A stretch of 64,000 nt of DNA, taken from positions 1-64,000 of the forward strand of contig NZ_LMQN01000003.1 of assembly GCF_001425355.1 (NCBI RefSeq). Reading direction: 5' to 3'. The first letter of the stretch is position 1, and each line of letters begins with the position of its first letter. The stretch is from Chryseobacterium sp. Leaf405 (GTDB lineage: Bacteria > Bacteroidota > Bacteroidia > Flavobacteriales > Weeksellaceae). The notes under the pieces are model-generated. The model was given only the letters and a program-made list of their open reading frames with translations. It had not been told where the DNA came from and made no database searches. This document shows, in pieces, positions 1 through 7,648 of the stretch. The position numbers were made by a program, and so were the translations under genes.

Positions 1-163
1 ATATATATATATATATGCCTTGAAATGGATCTAACAAATTATTTGTATCTTGTTGATAGTAGCCATTTGGCTTTCCAAAGCCAGGTTCTTCAATATCTAT
101 TACAACACTTTGAGATTTTAACGATATAGATATTATTAATAGAAAAAAAATGATGTTTTTCAT
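1..163 (-). CDS. Small secreted protein, DUF6705-like, cut by window edge
   Basis: This is the 5' part of a gene whose 3' part lies beyond base 1. The product starts MKNIIFFLLI, a signal peptide ending near SLKSQS, followed by a mature start containing GKPNGYYQQD and NNLLDPFQG. It is clearly paralogous to the complete gene at 299-910 (compare GEPDGYYRKD, NNLLNPFEG). The alternating AT run at bases 1-16 is coding here and specifies Tyr-Ile repeats, matching the YIY of the paralogue. Predicted secreted protein of unknown function; the DUF6705 assignment is from remembered family appearance only. Confidence 0.7.
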   Translation of the reverse strand, partial: MKNIIFFLLIISISLKSQSVVIDIEEPGFGKPNGYYQQDTNNLLDPFQGIYIYI

Positions 164-174
164 AATTTATGATT

Positions 175-255
175 TTAATTACAATTAGTTGAGTTTACAA
201 TTGCTGTATCAGAGTCTTCATTAATAGAAAGTTTGCTCCAATTGGTTAAAAACAT
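175..255 (-). pseudogene. Fossil C-terminus of the JAMM-like lipoprotein gene
   Basis: Reading the minus strand gives MFLTNWSKLSINEDS, then DTAIVNSTNCN and a stop. The last 25 or so residues of the intact lipoprotein at 924-2525 are almost identical. Nothing else of that gene is present between this tail and the small gene at 299-910. The fragment therefore looks like the residue of a tandem duplication of the lipoprotein plus small-gene pair, with most of the second lipoprotein copy deleted. It sits 12 bases before the start of the second small-gene copy. Confidence 0.75.
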
Positions 256-267
256 CAGTTTGTAAAA

Positions 268-295
268 AATAAAGCGACTCATTTGTCGCCTTATT
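268..295 (-). terminator. Intrinsic terminator after the small secreted gene
   Basis: An 11-bp stem with one G-T pair (AATAAGGCGAC / GTCGCTTTATT on the minus strand) and loop AAATGA, followed by T residues. It lies directly after the stop of the gene at 299-910. Confidence 0.65.
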
Positions 296-298
296 TTG

Positions 299-910
299 TT
301 ATTGTTTTATCATTGTAAACTCTCCTATTGGCAAAGCAAAATCAGGTTGCGGAGGTTCTGGATTATTTACGTTTATTGATTTGCTGCTAATGCCTTGGAT
401 GTTCGCCTGCATTACTTCTTGTCCGTTAACAACAGTTCTTCTCATGAAAAAATCGGCACTTCTACCTGAGGTTTTATCTCTTATTAAAACCCCAATCCTT
501 TTTTCGTTGGAACTACATTGTGGGCATGGCCATAATCTACTGGTTATTTTTGTTATAATACGATTTCCTGCAATAGAGTGTTTAAGAAATTGATTAGGAT
601 ATAATATATTAATATTAGCAAGAGTATTTACCTTTTCTATACCATTTTCAATATATTGATATTCACCGATAATTATATCCTCATAGTTGTTCCCATCTGG
701 TTGCATTATCATTTTTTTTAATAAGATTTTAAAGATTTTATTACCATTTGTATAAATATAAGTTCCTTCAAATGGGTTTAATAAGTTATTTAAATCTTTT
801 CTATAATACCCATCAGGCTCTCCCAATCCAGATTTAGTGATATCAATAGTTACGCTTTGTGATTTTATTAAGGTTGAAAATAGTATTATTAACAAGAAGA
901 TATTTTTCAT
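299..910 (-). CDS. Small secreted protein, DUF6705-like
   Basis: The 203-residue product has an N-terminal hydrophobic signal segment (about residues 1-17, MKNIFLLIIL...IKSQS) and a polar mature region with one CPQC motif near residue 130. No catalytic motif is recognised. The look of the N-terminus (YYRKDLNNLLNPFEGTYIY) recalls the DUF6705 family of Chryseobacterium; this is from memory and unverified. It lies 13 bases downstream of the lipoprotein gene on the same strand, so the two are probably cotranscribed. A second copy of this gene follows it at 1-163. Linkage to a large lipoprotein and the duplication suggest a partner role, for example binding or immunity, but this is inference. Confidence 0.8.
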   Translation of the reverse strand: MKNIFLLIILFSTLIKSQSVTIDITKSGLGEPDGYYRKDLNNLLNPFEGTYIYTNGNKIFKILLKKMIMQPDGNNYEDIIIGEYQYIENGIEKVNTLANINILYPNQFLKHSIAGNRIITKITSRLWPCPQCSSNEKRIGVLIRDKTSGRSADFFMRRTVVNGQEVMQANIQGISSKSINVNNPEPPQPDFALPIGEFTMIKQ

Positions 911-923
911 TATTTTTTATTTT

Positions 924-2525
924 TTAATTACAATTAACTGAATTTACAATTGCCGTATCGGAGTCTTCATTAATAGAAAGTTTACTCCAATTGGTTAAAT
1001 CACTATTAGCTTTGTATAAACCAATATTAGTACCGAAATTAAATTGGAGAAAAACTCTTTCATAATTAGGGTTATCTTTATCAATTTCTTCATCATATGC
1101 GATTTTTAATTTTTTATCCATATCTTCTCTAATTTCATCAATAGAACATCCTGCGTATTTAGGATTATTTAAAATATCTTCCATCATAGTTCCTAAATTT
1201 TCAAAAGCAATGGCATAGGTTTGTTTAACTCCGTTTGCATCTTCACATACCAGCAGAAAAGTTGCGCCATGGTTAAAATAAGTAGCATTTTCTTCCAACT
1301 GATAAAGATTATAGATGTCTGTCCAGGAAAACATAGGATAAGCATTATTAGGATGTGTATGGACAGCAGAATAATATAACGCACTAGACTTTACAGGAAC
1401 TTCTTTTTTATCTGTGAATGGAGCAATTTCCGTAGTAATGTTCCCTGCACTGTCTTTTTGAAGATAGATGCCTGTTTCTCCTATGCTGCTGTTATTAATA
1501 TAGCTATACATTCCGCCTGTAATAAGAGGTTTTAAATTGGCTTTTGTAGGATCTAAAAGATCTTTTAATTTTCTACATGGATTAGGTGGGAGATCTATTC
1601 CTCCTCCTGTTCCCAAACATCCTGTATTCAGTCTGTAGAAAGCTGAGGCAGAAGCACAGGGATCTTTAGGCTGTCCCGGCCCCGGATTTGTTGGGCCTTC
1701 TCCTGTACCCGTACCTGTACCACCCCCTCCCGTACCGGGAGTATCATTACCGGTAGGAAAATCAGTGCCTTCATCAATAAATATCGGAATTGAGTTAGTT
1801 GTACACGTCGTCGTTTCACATACACTGCAATGATCGCAACTTCCTTCCCCATGATGCGTACAGTGGTAAACAGTAGTACAGGTAGTAGCATCTATAACCA
1901 TCATTTTACTATTCTCATCCTGTACTAATGTACCGGTATAGTCACCCCGATTCCCTCCGTAGGCAAGTCTGTCCGAATCTTCAATCTTATGACCTATATA
2001 TAAATCTCCAGGAATGTTTCCAAACAGTGTATTTCCAAAAACTTCATAATCCATCGTTATAAAATTGTTCATTAGTTTTTCTCTCAAGCTCTTAGAATAA
2101 TCAGCATTATAAACAATTGCTTCCAGACGTGTATTCGTAATATTGTTAGTTCCTTTAACTTCGTTTTTAGAATCTAAAATTACAAAAAGTAATGAGCTCA
2201 GCTCTTCACTATTAAAAGAAAGAGGAATGATAAGACCTGTAGCATCTTTGGCATCAACAATTTTCATCTTTTCCCAGATTGGCATCCCCTGTTGGTCAGG
2301 CATCTGCACAAGAAAATCTTTTTCTTTGTTATAAGCTTCTAAAATGTCAACATAATCAACTCCCGCTCGTGCGTTCGAATTGTTGTTTTTCGTGTGCTTA
2401 AAGAAATTCTGATTGTTCCGTAACGGATTTTTATCAGATTGTAAAAAGTCTTCATTCCTGCAGGACCATAATAAGGTGAGGGAGACTATCAGAAACGATA
2501 GCCGGAGAATCATTTTTTTTCTCAT
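924..2525 (-). CDS. Lipoprotein with JAMM/MPN-like C-terminal domain
   Basis: The 533-residue product starts with a lipoprotein signal (lipobox LLWSC near residues 19-22). An N-terminal region of about 220 residues ends in a Cys/His cluster (CTTVYHCTHHGEG, CDHCSVC), which may bind metal. A Gly/Pro/Thr linker follows (about residues 255-290). The C-terminal part carries GETGIYL near residue 349 and HTHP followed by S-W-T-D near 390-403, resembling the JAMM metalloprotease signature E...HxH...SxxD, but with eight instead of seven residues between the second His and Ser. The architecture of export signal, linker and peptidase-like tip recalls polymorphic toxins. Such a role is inferred and not shown. 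Probable envelope-anchored protein, cotranscribed with 299-910. Confidence 0.75.
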   Translation of the reverse strand: MRKKMILRLSFLIVSLTLLWSCRNEDFLQSDKNPLRNNQNFFKHTKNNNSNARAGVDYVDILEAYNKEKDFLVQMPDQQGMPIWEKMKIVDAKDATGLIIPLSFNSEELSSLLFVILDSKNEVKGTNNITNTRLEAIVYNADYSKSLREKLMNNFITMDYEVFGNTLFGNIPGDLYIGHKIEDSDRLAYGGNRGDYTGTLVQDENSKMMVIDATTCTTVYHCTHHGEGSCDHCSVCETTTCTTNSIPIFIDEGTDFPTGNDTPGTGGGGTGTGTGEGPTNPGPGQPKDPCASASAFYRLNTGCLGTGGGIDLPPNPCRKLKDLLDPTKANLKPLITGGMYSYINNSSIGETGIYLQKDSAGNITTEIAPFTDKKEVPVKSSALYYSAVHTHPNNAYPMFSWTDIYNLYQLEENATYFNHGATFLLVCEDANGVKQTYAIAFENLGTMMEDILNNPKYAGCSIDEIREDMDKKLKIAYDEEIDKDNPNYERVFLQFNFGTNIGLYKANSDLTNWSKLSINEDSDTAIVNSVNCN

Positions 2526-2710
2526 GTACGTTTGTTGTTTTATGGGTTAAATATACTTGTTTTTTATTATAGATGCATTATTTTATGTTTTGGTTGGAAA
2601 GGAGGTGAAAAAAATTCTTTTTAGTGATTTTTATTACTCAACAAAAGTGTGAAAAATAAATTAGTTTGCAATGCCCTATTTTTGATGCACATTTATTTTT
2701 AGAAAAAAAT

Positions 2711-2718
2711 TATATTTG
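2711..2718 (+). promoter_or_regulatory. -7 box of the XRE regulator gene
   Basis: TATATTTG matches the Bacteroidota -7 consensus TAnnTTTG. It lies 22 bases before the ATG at 2741 and argues against the upstream in-frame ATG at 2666. No convincing -33 box is seen. Confidence 0.5.
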
Positions 2719-2740
2719 CTCTGTTCAAATTGATAAGACT

Positions 2741-3124
2741 ATGAACTCAACTATTGGGAAAAGAATAAGAAAGTACAGAGAAGAAAAAGGATTCTCTCAG
2801 GAAGAGCTTGCAGAAAAACTGCATATCTCCCGCTCCACCTATCAGAGGATAGAAAACGGAGAAACCAATTCTTGGATTAACCATATTGAAAATATCTGTA
2901 CTTCTTTGGAGGTCAATATGGATGACATTTTAAAACCGGAAGAAGGATATACACAAATCAATAAGGAAAATACTTCTAATGAAAATTCCAGCAATAACAT
3001 GATTCAAAATCAAACCAATAATTATAATTCTTCAGAAAAACTCATCGAGCAATACGAAGAACGCATTCAAGAACTGAAAGACCAGGTAGAATTCTGGAAA
3101 AATAAATCGGAAGGCAGTAAGTAG
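2741..3124 (+). CDS. XRE-family helix-turn-helix regulator
   Basis: The 127-residue product (from the ATG at 2741) has an HTH_3/XRE domain at about residues 5-62, with FSQEELAEKLHISRSTYQRIE as the helix-turn-helix. An Asn-rich spacer and a charged C-terminal helix (about 95-127) that could form a coiled coil for dimerisation follow. Probably a DNA-binding regulator; its targets are unknown. The upstream in-frame ATG at 2666 would add 25 non-conserved residues and precede the -7 box, so it is rejected. It is transcribed divergently from the lipoprotein gene, which it might regulate, and converges on pirin. Confidence 0.85.
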   Translation: MNSTIGKRIRKYREEKGFSQEELAEKLHISRSTYQRIENGETNSWINHIENICTSLEVNMDDILKPEEGYTQINKENTSNENSSNNMIQNQTNNYNSSEKLIEQYEERIQELKDQVEFWKNKSEGSK

Positions 3125-3143
3125 TCTTTGCTCTTTTGCCAGT

Positions 3144-3173
3144 AAAGAAAAAGCCCTCTTTTTTAAGAGGGCT
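3144..3173 (-). terminator. Terminator of the pirin gene
   Basis: A perfect 9-bp stem AGCCCTCTT / AAGAGGGCT with a 4-base loop. On the minus strand it is followed by TTTTTCTTT, so it serves the pirin gene. It may also block read-through from the XRE gene. Confidence 0.8.
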
Positions 3174-3219
3174 CACCAACAATATTAATGAAACAAGTTT
3201 CATTCACTAACTTAATTTA

Positions 3220-4095
3220 TTACATCGTCATTGGAACTTCCATGAGAAGAATTTCCGTGTTGTCTGCCGTTGTTTTGATATTCAGATCTGCAATATCCCA
3301 AACTCCGAAACCGTCTCTGGTCTCTAATTGCTGTCCTTCAATTTCTGCGCCTCCTTTCAAGATAAATGCATAGACTCCGTTTCCTTTTTTCTTAATCTGA
3401 TAATTGGTTTCTGTAGTATTTTCAAAATTACCTAAGTGAAACCATGCGTCCTGATGAATCCATACGCCTTCATCGTCGGCATTCGGGGAAAGGATCTGCT
3501 GAAATCTGTTTTTACTTTTTGTTTTGTCGAGCGTGATCTGATCATATCTTGGCGTAACGTTTCTTTTATTCGGATACACCCAGATTTGCAAAAATTTGGC
3601 TAAACTATCCTGATTTTTGTTGAATTCGCTGTGCATAATTCCTGTTCCGGCGCTCATCACCTGAATATCTCCACTTCTAATGATGGCAGAATTCCCCATG
3701 CTATCTTTGTGCTCCAGATCTCCTTCCAACGGAATACTGATGATTTCCATATTGTCGTGCGGATGGGTTCCGAAACCTCTTCCACCTTCTACTTTATCGT
3801 CGTTTAAAACTCTCAATATGCCAAAGTGCATTCTTTCAGGATTGTGATAGTTGGCAAAACTGAAGGTATGATTGCTCACCAACCAGCCGTGATCTGCCTT
3901 ACCTCTGGAATCTGCTTTATGAATCACAGAATTGTCTTTAATTTTTGAATCTGTATTGGGTAAATGATTGTATCCGATGGGTTCTAATGGTTCGATTTCG
4001 TCGATGTCATTTTTCATGGTATTGCCCAATGAAGCAGATGCCACAAACATTCCTGTTCCCAATAATCCTTTCTTTAAAAAATCTTTTCTGTCCAT
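3220..4095 (-). CDS. Pirin family protein with exported N-terminus
   Basis: The 291-residue protein matches pirins, bicupin iron proteins that include quercetin 2,3-dioxygenases. Family motifs are FGTHPHDNMEI (metal-binding His and Glu, about residues 108-118) and SAGTGIMHSE (about 148-157). The N-terminus (MDRKDFLKKGLLGTG...) resembles a Tat-type signal of the RKDFLKK kind without a strict twin arginine; most pirins lack any leader, so this copy may act outside the cytoplasm. A 21-bp palindromic element about 68 bases upstream of the ATG is identical to one upstream of the dioxygenase gene at 9642-10574, which suggests shared control. A stress-linked role (flavonoid or quinone oxidation) is inferred. 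Confidence 0.88.
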   Translation of the reverse strand: MDRKDFLKKGLLGTGMFVASASLGNTMKNDIDEIEPLEPIGYNHLPNTDSKIKDNSVIHKADSRGKADHGWLVSNHTFSFANYHNPERMHFGILRVLNDDKVEGGRGFGTHPHDNMEIISIPLEGDLEHKDSMGNSAIIRSGDIQVMSAGTGIMHSEFNKNQDSLAKFLQIWVYPNKRNVTPRYDQITLDKTKSKNRFQQILSPNADDEGVWIHQDAWFHLGNFENTTETNYQIKKKGNGVYAFILKGGAEIEGQQLETRDGFGVWDIADLNIKTTADNTEILLMEVPMTM

Positions 4096-4154
4096 ATCTA
4101 TTTGTTATTTATTCGTTTTGATAGGACAAATTTCGGAAGATTGGAATTGATGTG

Positions 4155-4175
4155 CATTTAACTAGTTTAATAAAT
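4155..4175 (-). promoter_or_regulatory. Shared palindromic upstream element, copy 1
   Basis: 21 bp centred on CTAG with flanking AA/TT (core TTTAACTAGTTTAA), centred about 68 bases upstream of the pirin ATG. The identical 21 bases occur at 10631-10651, about 66 bases upstream of the dioxygenase ATG. A second match, ATTAAAAATAA, follows 10-11 bases further upstream in both. Candidate operator. Confidence 0.55.
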
Positions 4176-4201
4176 TCTTTTTTTGATTAAAAATAATTAA
4201 G

Positions 4202-4285
4202 TCCTTTTGTCTTGAAACAAAAGGACCAAAAATTCAAGACTTGGAAACTTCCGCTAAAAATATATTTATTAACGCTTCATTTTCC
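4202..4285. repeat. Dispersed intergenic repeat (short, internally deleted copy)
   Basis: The segment starts CTTTTGTCTTGAAACAAAAG, continues with TCAAGACTTGGAA and GCTAAAAATA, and ends with AACGCTTCA. The same blocks in the same order are found at 7021-7212, where about 110 further bases separate the last two. Probably a dispersed non-coding repeat family; the copy here has lost its middle. Confidence 0.6.
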
Positions 4286-4310
4286 GAGATTACTTTGTTA
4301 TGTGAAGAAG

Positions 4311-4433
4311 TTCTCCTTCTCCGAAGGGGTGGATTTTTGTGAAACAAAAAGACGGGGTAGTTTTTAATGCTAATAAACCACCCCGACAAAAATTCTTTGA
4401 ATTTTCGCCACCCCTCCGATGGAGGGGAATTTT
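4311..4433. repeat. Inverted pair of a dispersed repeat
   Basis: Copy A (4311-4365) contains GAAGGGGTGGATTTTTG and ACGGGGTAGTTTTT. Copy B (4375-4433) is the same unit in opposite orientation (ACCACCCCGAC, CCACCCCTCC, GGAGGGGAATTTT). A third copy in the orientation of A lies at 13985-14042 after metQ. This looks like a REP/BIME-type arrangement. Weak open frames across it are not believable genes. Together with the repeat at 4202-4285 and the 21-bp element it fills the 4096-4456 gap. Confidence 0.6.
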
Positions 4434-4456
4434 GTGTATGTTTTCTTTTTGGGAAT

Positions 4457-5041
4457 TTATTTTTCTTTGGAAGCAAGGCGTTTTCGGATCGTGCTTACGA
4501 ATTCTTTGGAGACACCAAGATAAGACGCAATGTAATATTGCGGAACTCTTTGCGGAATGGATGGATATACTTTTACAAATTCTAAATATCGGTCGGATGC
4601 TGCTTTGGAAATGGTGTTGACCAAACGGTTTTGTAATGTCGAAAGATTTCTTTGCACCAGCATTCTGAACACTCTTTCGAATTTTGGAATTTCGGTTAAT
4701 AATTTTTCTTTTGTGGTAGGATTCAGCATATAAATTTCTGAATCTTCCAGTGTTTCGATATACAATCGGGACGGTTTCTGATCCTGAAATGATGCAATAT
4801 CACTAATCCACCAGTCTTCGATAGCGAATAAGATCGTGACTTCAAAACCGTTATCATCGAGATAATATACTCTTACACATCCTTTTTGGATATAGCCTTC
4901 AAACTGGCAGATTTCACCTTCTCTCAACAGAACCGTTTTTTTGGGAAAGGTCTGAAATGTTAAAGAATCCGTGAAAAATTTCTCTTCTTCTTCGCTGAGG
5001 TTGATAAATCGTGTTACATTTTCAATTATATTGTCAGACAT
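4457..5041 (-). CDS. Crp/Fnr family transcriptional regulator
   Basis: The 194-residue protein has an N-terminal cyclic-nucleotide-binding-like beta barrel (about 20-115, with LLREGEICQFEGYIQKG and VRVYYLDDNGFEVTI) and a C-terminal winged helix (about 145-190, YYIASYLGVSKEFVSTIRK). No cysteine cluster for an FeS centre is visible, so it is not a typical FNR. This class in Bacteroidota often lacks conserved cAMP ligands, and the signal is unknown. It follows the receiver-like gene by 10 bases on the same strand and probably belongs to that transcript. A candidate regulator for the neighbouring redox genes, by position only. Confidence 0.88.
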   Translation of the reverse strand: MSDNIIENVTRFINLSEEEEKFFTDSLTFQTFPKKTVLLREGEICQFEGYIQKGCVRVYYLDDNGFEVTILFAIEDWWISDIASFQDQKPSRLYIETLEDSEIYMLNPTTKEKLLTEIPKFERVFRMLVQRNLSTLQNRLVNTISKAASDRYLEFVKVYPSIPQRVPQYYIASYLGVSKEFVSTIRKRLASKEK

Positions 5042-5051
5042 AGATTGCAGT

Positions 5052-5363
5052 TTAAGGCTGCAAATTAGGGAAAAGTGCGTAAACTTCGTTCTTTAATAAT
5101 CCACTTCCTCCTCCGTAATGGTCGATAACCTTTACTTCTTTATCTAAATTCTCGCAAAAAACTTTAATTTCTTTTTCAAACTGTTCTTCCAATCCTGAAC
5201 TCAGCAGTACAATATCTACCTGATTTTCTTTGATATAATCATAACAGCCATTTTCATCATTTTGGATTTCGGCGTTCCAGCCTTCGTTGTTTTCGATGAT
5301 TCTTTTTAACGTGTCTAATATTTCCTTATTTTTTCCTATGACTAAGAAATTTAATGTGTTCAT
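5052..5363 (-). CDS. Small receiver-like (pseudo-receiver) protein
   Basis: The 103-residue protein begins MNTLNFLVIGKNKEILDTLK and folds, by pattern, like a CheY-type receiver: a first beta strand, then helix, then VDIVLLSSGLEE where receivers have the phospho-acceptor strand (D-hhhh-D). The acceptor aspartate is replaced by serine, and the acidic pair after strand 1 is also missing, so it probably cannot be phosphorylated. The C-terminus has a YGGGSGLL glycine turn. It lies between the antiporter and the Crp gene with short gaps (34 and 10 bases). No function can be stated; a protein-protein signalling role is inferred. Confidence 0.6.
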   Translation of the reverse strand: MNTLNFLVIGKNKEILDTLKRIIENNEGWNAEIQNDENGCYDYIKENQVDIVLLSSGLEEQFEKEIKVFCENLDKEVKVIDHYGGGSGLLKNEVYALFPNLQP

Positions 5364-5397
5364 CTTGTTTTATTTTTAAGTTGTGATTTTATTGACA

Positions 5398-7008
5398 TTA
5401 CAGATATTTGTTGCCTGTAATCTTTAGTTCGTTTAAGTCTAATTGAGATTCTGCTTTCCTTATTTCATCGTCTGAAAAGTGTTTTTCTCTTTTCATTGTA
5501 AACAATTCTTTCCTTTGCATTGCAAAAATATCAAGCATAATTTTATGATATTCTTTGAGGTCATCCTGCCTGTTGGAGCACATTTCCAAAGAACTTAAAT
5601 GGCTTTTATTCAATTTAATATCATTTTCAATACTATGTTTCAAATTTTCAACCAAACTGTTGCTTTGTAAATCTGATGTATATTTTTCATTCAATCTGTT
5701 AATTGCCAGATTATCCAGTCTGATCTGAATGCCTGCCTGCTGTTCGTGAGACGGTAAAATATTATCTATTTCTCCAATTTTAGTTAATTTAATAATCAAA
5801 GGAAGTGTCAACCCCTGAAAAACCAACGTCACAAAAATCACAATAAACGTAATAAAAATAATTAAATTCCTGTGCGGAAAAGCCGATTCCTCATTCATCA
5901 TTACCGGAATAGAAAGTGCTGTTGCCAGAGAAACTACGCCACGCATTCCTGCCCAACCGATAATTAAAGGGTTTTTCCATCCCGGACTTGGGTCTTGGCG
6001 TATTCTTTTACTCAGCCATCTTGGAATATGCGCCACCGGATAAATCCACAACAGACGAACAAGAATAATAATTAAACTGATAATTAAGCCATATTTAATT
6101 CCATCAATTAATGATGTTTCACCCAAACCGTCGATAATATCCGGAAGTGCAAGTCCTATTAATACGAAGACTAAGGCGTTCATCACAAAAATTAATGTGT
6201 TCCATACCCCCGTCATGTTCACTCTCGTTGTTCCGGTTTTGAAAATTTCATGCGAACGAAAAGACATAAATAAGCCACCGCTGACTACTGCCATCACCCC
6301 CGAAAAGTGAAAATGTTCTGCCACTAAGAATAAAATATAGGGCGTCATTACGGTTAACGCTGCATCTATCGCCGGTGTGGTGGGCAAAAATTTATGTATA
6401 AGATAAAAAATATGAGCTCCAACAATTCCTACTACAATTCCCATTCCTGCCACCAGAAAAAATTGCCCCGCTGCTTCCTGCATTGAGAAAACTCCGGTCA
6501 TTACAGCCGCCAGAGCAAATCTGAAAACAATTAATGATGATGCATCGTTAATTAAACTCTCGCCTTCCAGCATGGTAATGGTTCTTTTTGGAACTTTTAA
6601 TCCCTTTAAAACAGTTGTTGCTGCAACAGCATCCGGTGGTGAAACAATTCCTCCCAACAAAAATCCCATTGCCAATGTGAATCCCGGCATCAAAGCTTGT
6701 GAGGCAAATGCCACGACAATAGACGTTAAAAATACCAATCCGAAAGCCATTAATCCAATGGTTCTTTTCCATTTCCAAAAGGCATTCCACGAGGTGTACC
6801 AAGCGGCATCGTACAATAATGGTGGCAAAAAAATTAAAAATATAATTTCAGGATCGAGCTTTAAAACGGGAACTCCCGGAATTAAACTGATTCCCAATCC
6901 CGCCAATACCAAAAATATGGGGTAAGCGATTTTAATGCGTTGCGCCAGCATGACCAACATCATGACGATGAGTAATAATCCTAATATTAAAAGTAGTTGT
7001 TCGTGCAT
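5398..7008 (-). CDS. CPA1-family Na+/H+ antiporter
   Basis: The 536-residue protein has about 12 hydrophobic segments in residues 1-410 and a hydrophilic cytoplasmic tail. Hallmarks of the CPA1/NhaP family are FLPPLLYDAAW (about 61-71), SPPDAVAA (about 124-131) and EGESLINDASSLI (about 148-160), which carries the ion-binding aspartate. It exchanges Na+ or K+ for H+ across the inner membrane, for pH and salt homeostasis. Bacterial electrophile and quinone defence often involves cytoplasmic pH control, so its place next to the dioxygenase genes could be functional. Transcription is probably continuous with the pseudo-receiver and Crp genes downstream. Confidence 0.9.
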   Translation of the reverse strand: MHEQLLLILGLLLIVMMLVMLAQRIKIAYPIFLVLAGLGISLIPGVPVLKLDPEIIFLIFLPPLLYDAAWYTSWNAFWKWKRTIGLMAFGLVFLTSIVVAFASQALMPGFTLAMGFLLGGIVSPPDAVAATTVLKGLKVPKRTITMLEGESLINDASSLIVFRFALAAVMTGVFSMQEAAGQFFLVAGMGIVVGIVGAHIFYLIHKFLPTTPAIDAALTVMTPYILFLVAEHFHFSGVMAVVSGGLFMSFRSHEIFKTGTTRVNMTGVWNTLIFVMNALVFVLIGLALPDIIDGLGETSLIDGIKYGLIISLIIILVRLLWIYPVAHIPRWLSKRIRQDPSPGWKNPLIIGWAGMRGVVSLATALSIPVMMNEESAFPHRNLIIFITFIVIFVTLVFQGLTLPLIIKLTKIGEIDNILPSHEQQAGIQIRLDNLAINRLNEKYTSDLQSNSLVENLKHSIENDIKLNKSHLSSLEMCSNRQDDLKEYHKIMLDIFAMQRKELFTMKREKHFSDDEIRKAESQLDLNELKITGNKYL

Positions 7009-7020
7009 AGTTTATATTTT

Positions 7021-7212
7021 TCTTTTGTCTTGACACAAAAGAAACAAAAAGTCAAGACTTGGAATCTGAATGCTAAAAATAAATTTTATTCTCTAAAAAT
7101 TCTAAAACTTGCGCAAATTTGTAATGAGTTCTTCGATTCTAAATTTGTCTTGCGCTTCAAACAGTAATTTTTTTTTAACGTTCACAAAATTGATTTTCTT
7201 AACGCTTCAGCT
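7021..7212. repeat. Dispersed intergenic repeat (long copy)
   Basis: Contains the blocks TTTTGTCTTGA-ACAAAAG, TCAAGACTTGGAA, GCTAAAAATA and, after about 110 bases with ACTTGCGCAAATTTGTAATG and TTGTCTTGCGCTTCAAACAG, the end block AACGCTTCA. The short copy is at 4202-4285. The repeat runs into the stop codon of the cupin gene, so its end supplies the last codon of that reading frame. It accounts for the whole gap between antiporter and cupin. Confidence 0.6.
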
Positions 7213-7584
7213 TCCTATGTCGATTAATTCTTTACTATATAAATGAATGAAAATTGAAGTACGTTCTCTCTTTTCAAGATTTTTGGTTTTGTGACCTTTT
7301 CCTGAAGTATCTTCGACTAAAAGAATTTCTCCAGCTTGAAACTGTCGGATTTCTCCTAATGAAGTTTCGATCTCGACACCGCCATCCAATAATACAATAT
7401 ATTGTTTTTGTGGTGCGTGATGAAAATCGTAATCGTAATCCGCAGAAACCTTCCTGAACTGTAATTTTCTGACGTTAATGTCCTCTGACAGAAATCCTAT
7501 TTCACCTTGGTCTATCAAAGGAATTTCTACATCTTCGAAATGAGATTCGCCTTTTTCGTCGCTGAATATTTTTGTGATTTTCAT
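7207..7584 (-). CDS. Small cupin-domain protein
   Basis: From the ATG at 7584 the product has 125 residues and starts MKITKIFSDEKGESHF. A single cupin barrel covers about residues 40-115: YDFHHAPQKQYIVLLDGGVEIE (first cupin motif, with HH...Q) and GEILLVEDTSGKGHKTKN (second motif with GH). Such proteins bind a metal or small molecule; the substrate is unknown. The further upstream in-frame ATG at 7605 lies inside a hairpin and adds AKNKSI only, so the start at 7584 is preferred. It is downstream of the hydrolase in the same direction but separated by that hairpin. Confidence 0.82.
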   Translation of the reverse strand: MKITKIFSDEKGESHFEDVEIPLIDQGEIGFLSEDINVRKLQFRKVSADYDYDFHHAPQKQYIVLLDGGVEIETSLGEIRQFQAGEILLVEDTSGKGHKTKNLEKRERTSIFIHLYSKELIDIGS

Positions 7585-7600
7585 TATACTTTTATTTTTT

Positions 7601-7639
7601 GCCACGAATTCAAAAATAAATTATTAATGGATTCGTGGC
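7601..7639. repeat. Inverted repeat between hydrolase and cupin genes
   Basis: GCCACGAAT at 7601-7609 pairs perfectly with ATTCGTGGC at 7631-7639 across a 21-base AT-rich loop. It lies 9 bases after the hydrolase stop and may end or trim that transcript. No T tract follows. Confidence 0.5.
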
Positions 7640-7648
7640 TATAAATTA

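Noticed and set aside
1..16. AT dinucleotide run as a possible phase-variable repeat
   Set aside because: It is coding in the minus-strand gene and the paralogue has a matching YIY motif; no promoter is near.
1680..1745. GTACC-rich tandem repeat in the lipoprotein gene as a slippage site
   Set aside because: The repeat is imperfect and in frame, encoding a Gly/Thr linker.
4234..4620. Open frames over the repeat pair
   Set aside because: They cross inverted repeats and run antisense into the Crp gene, without family likeness.
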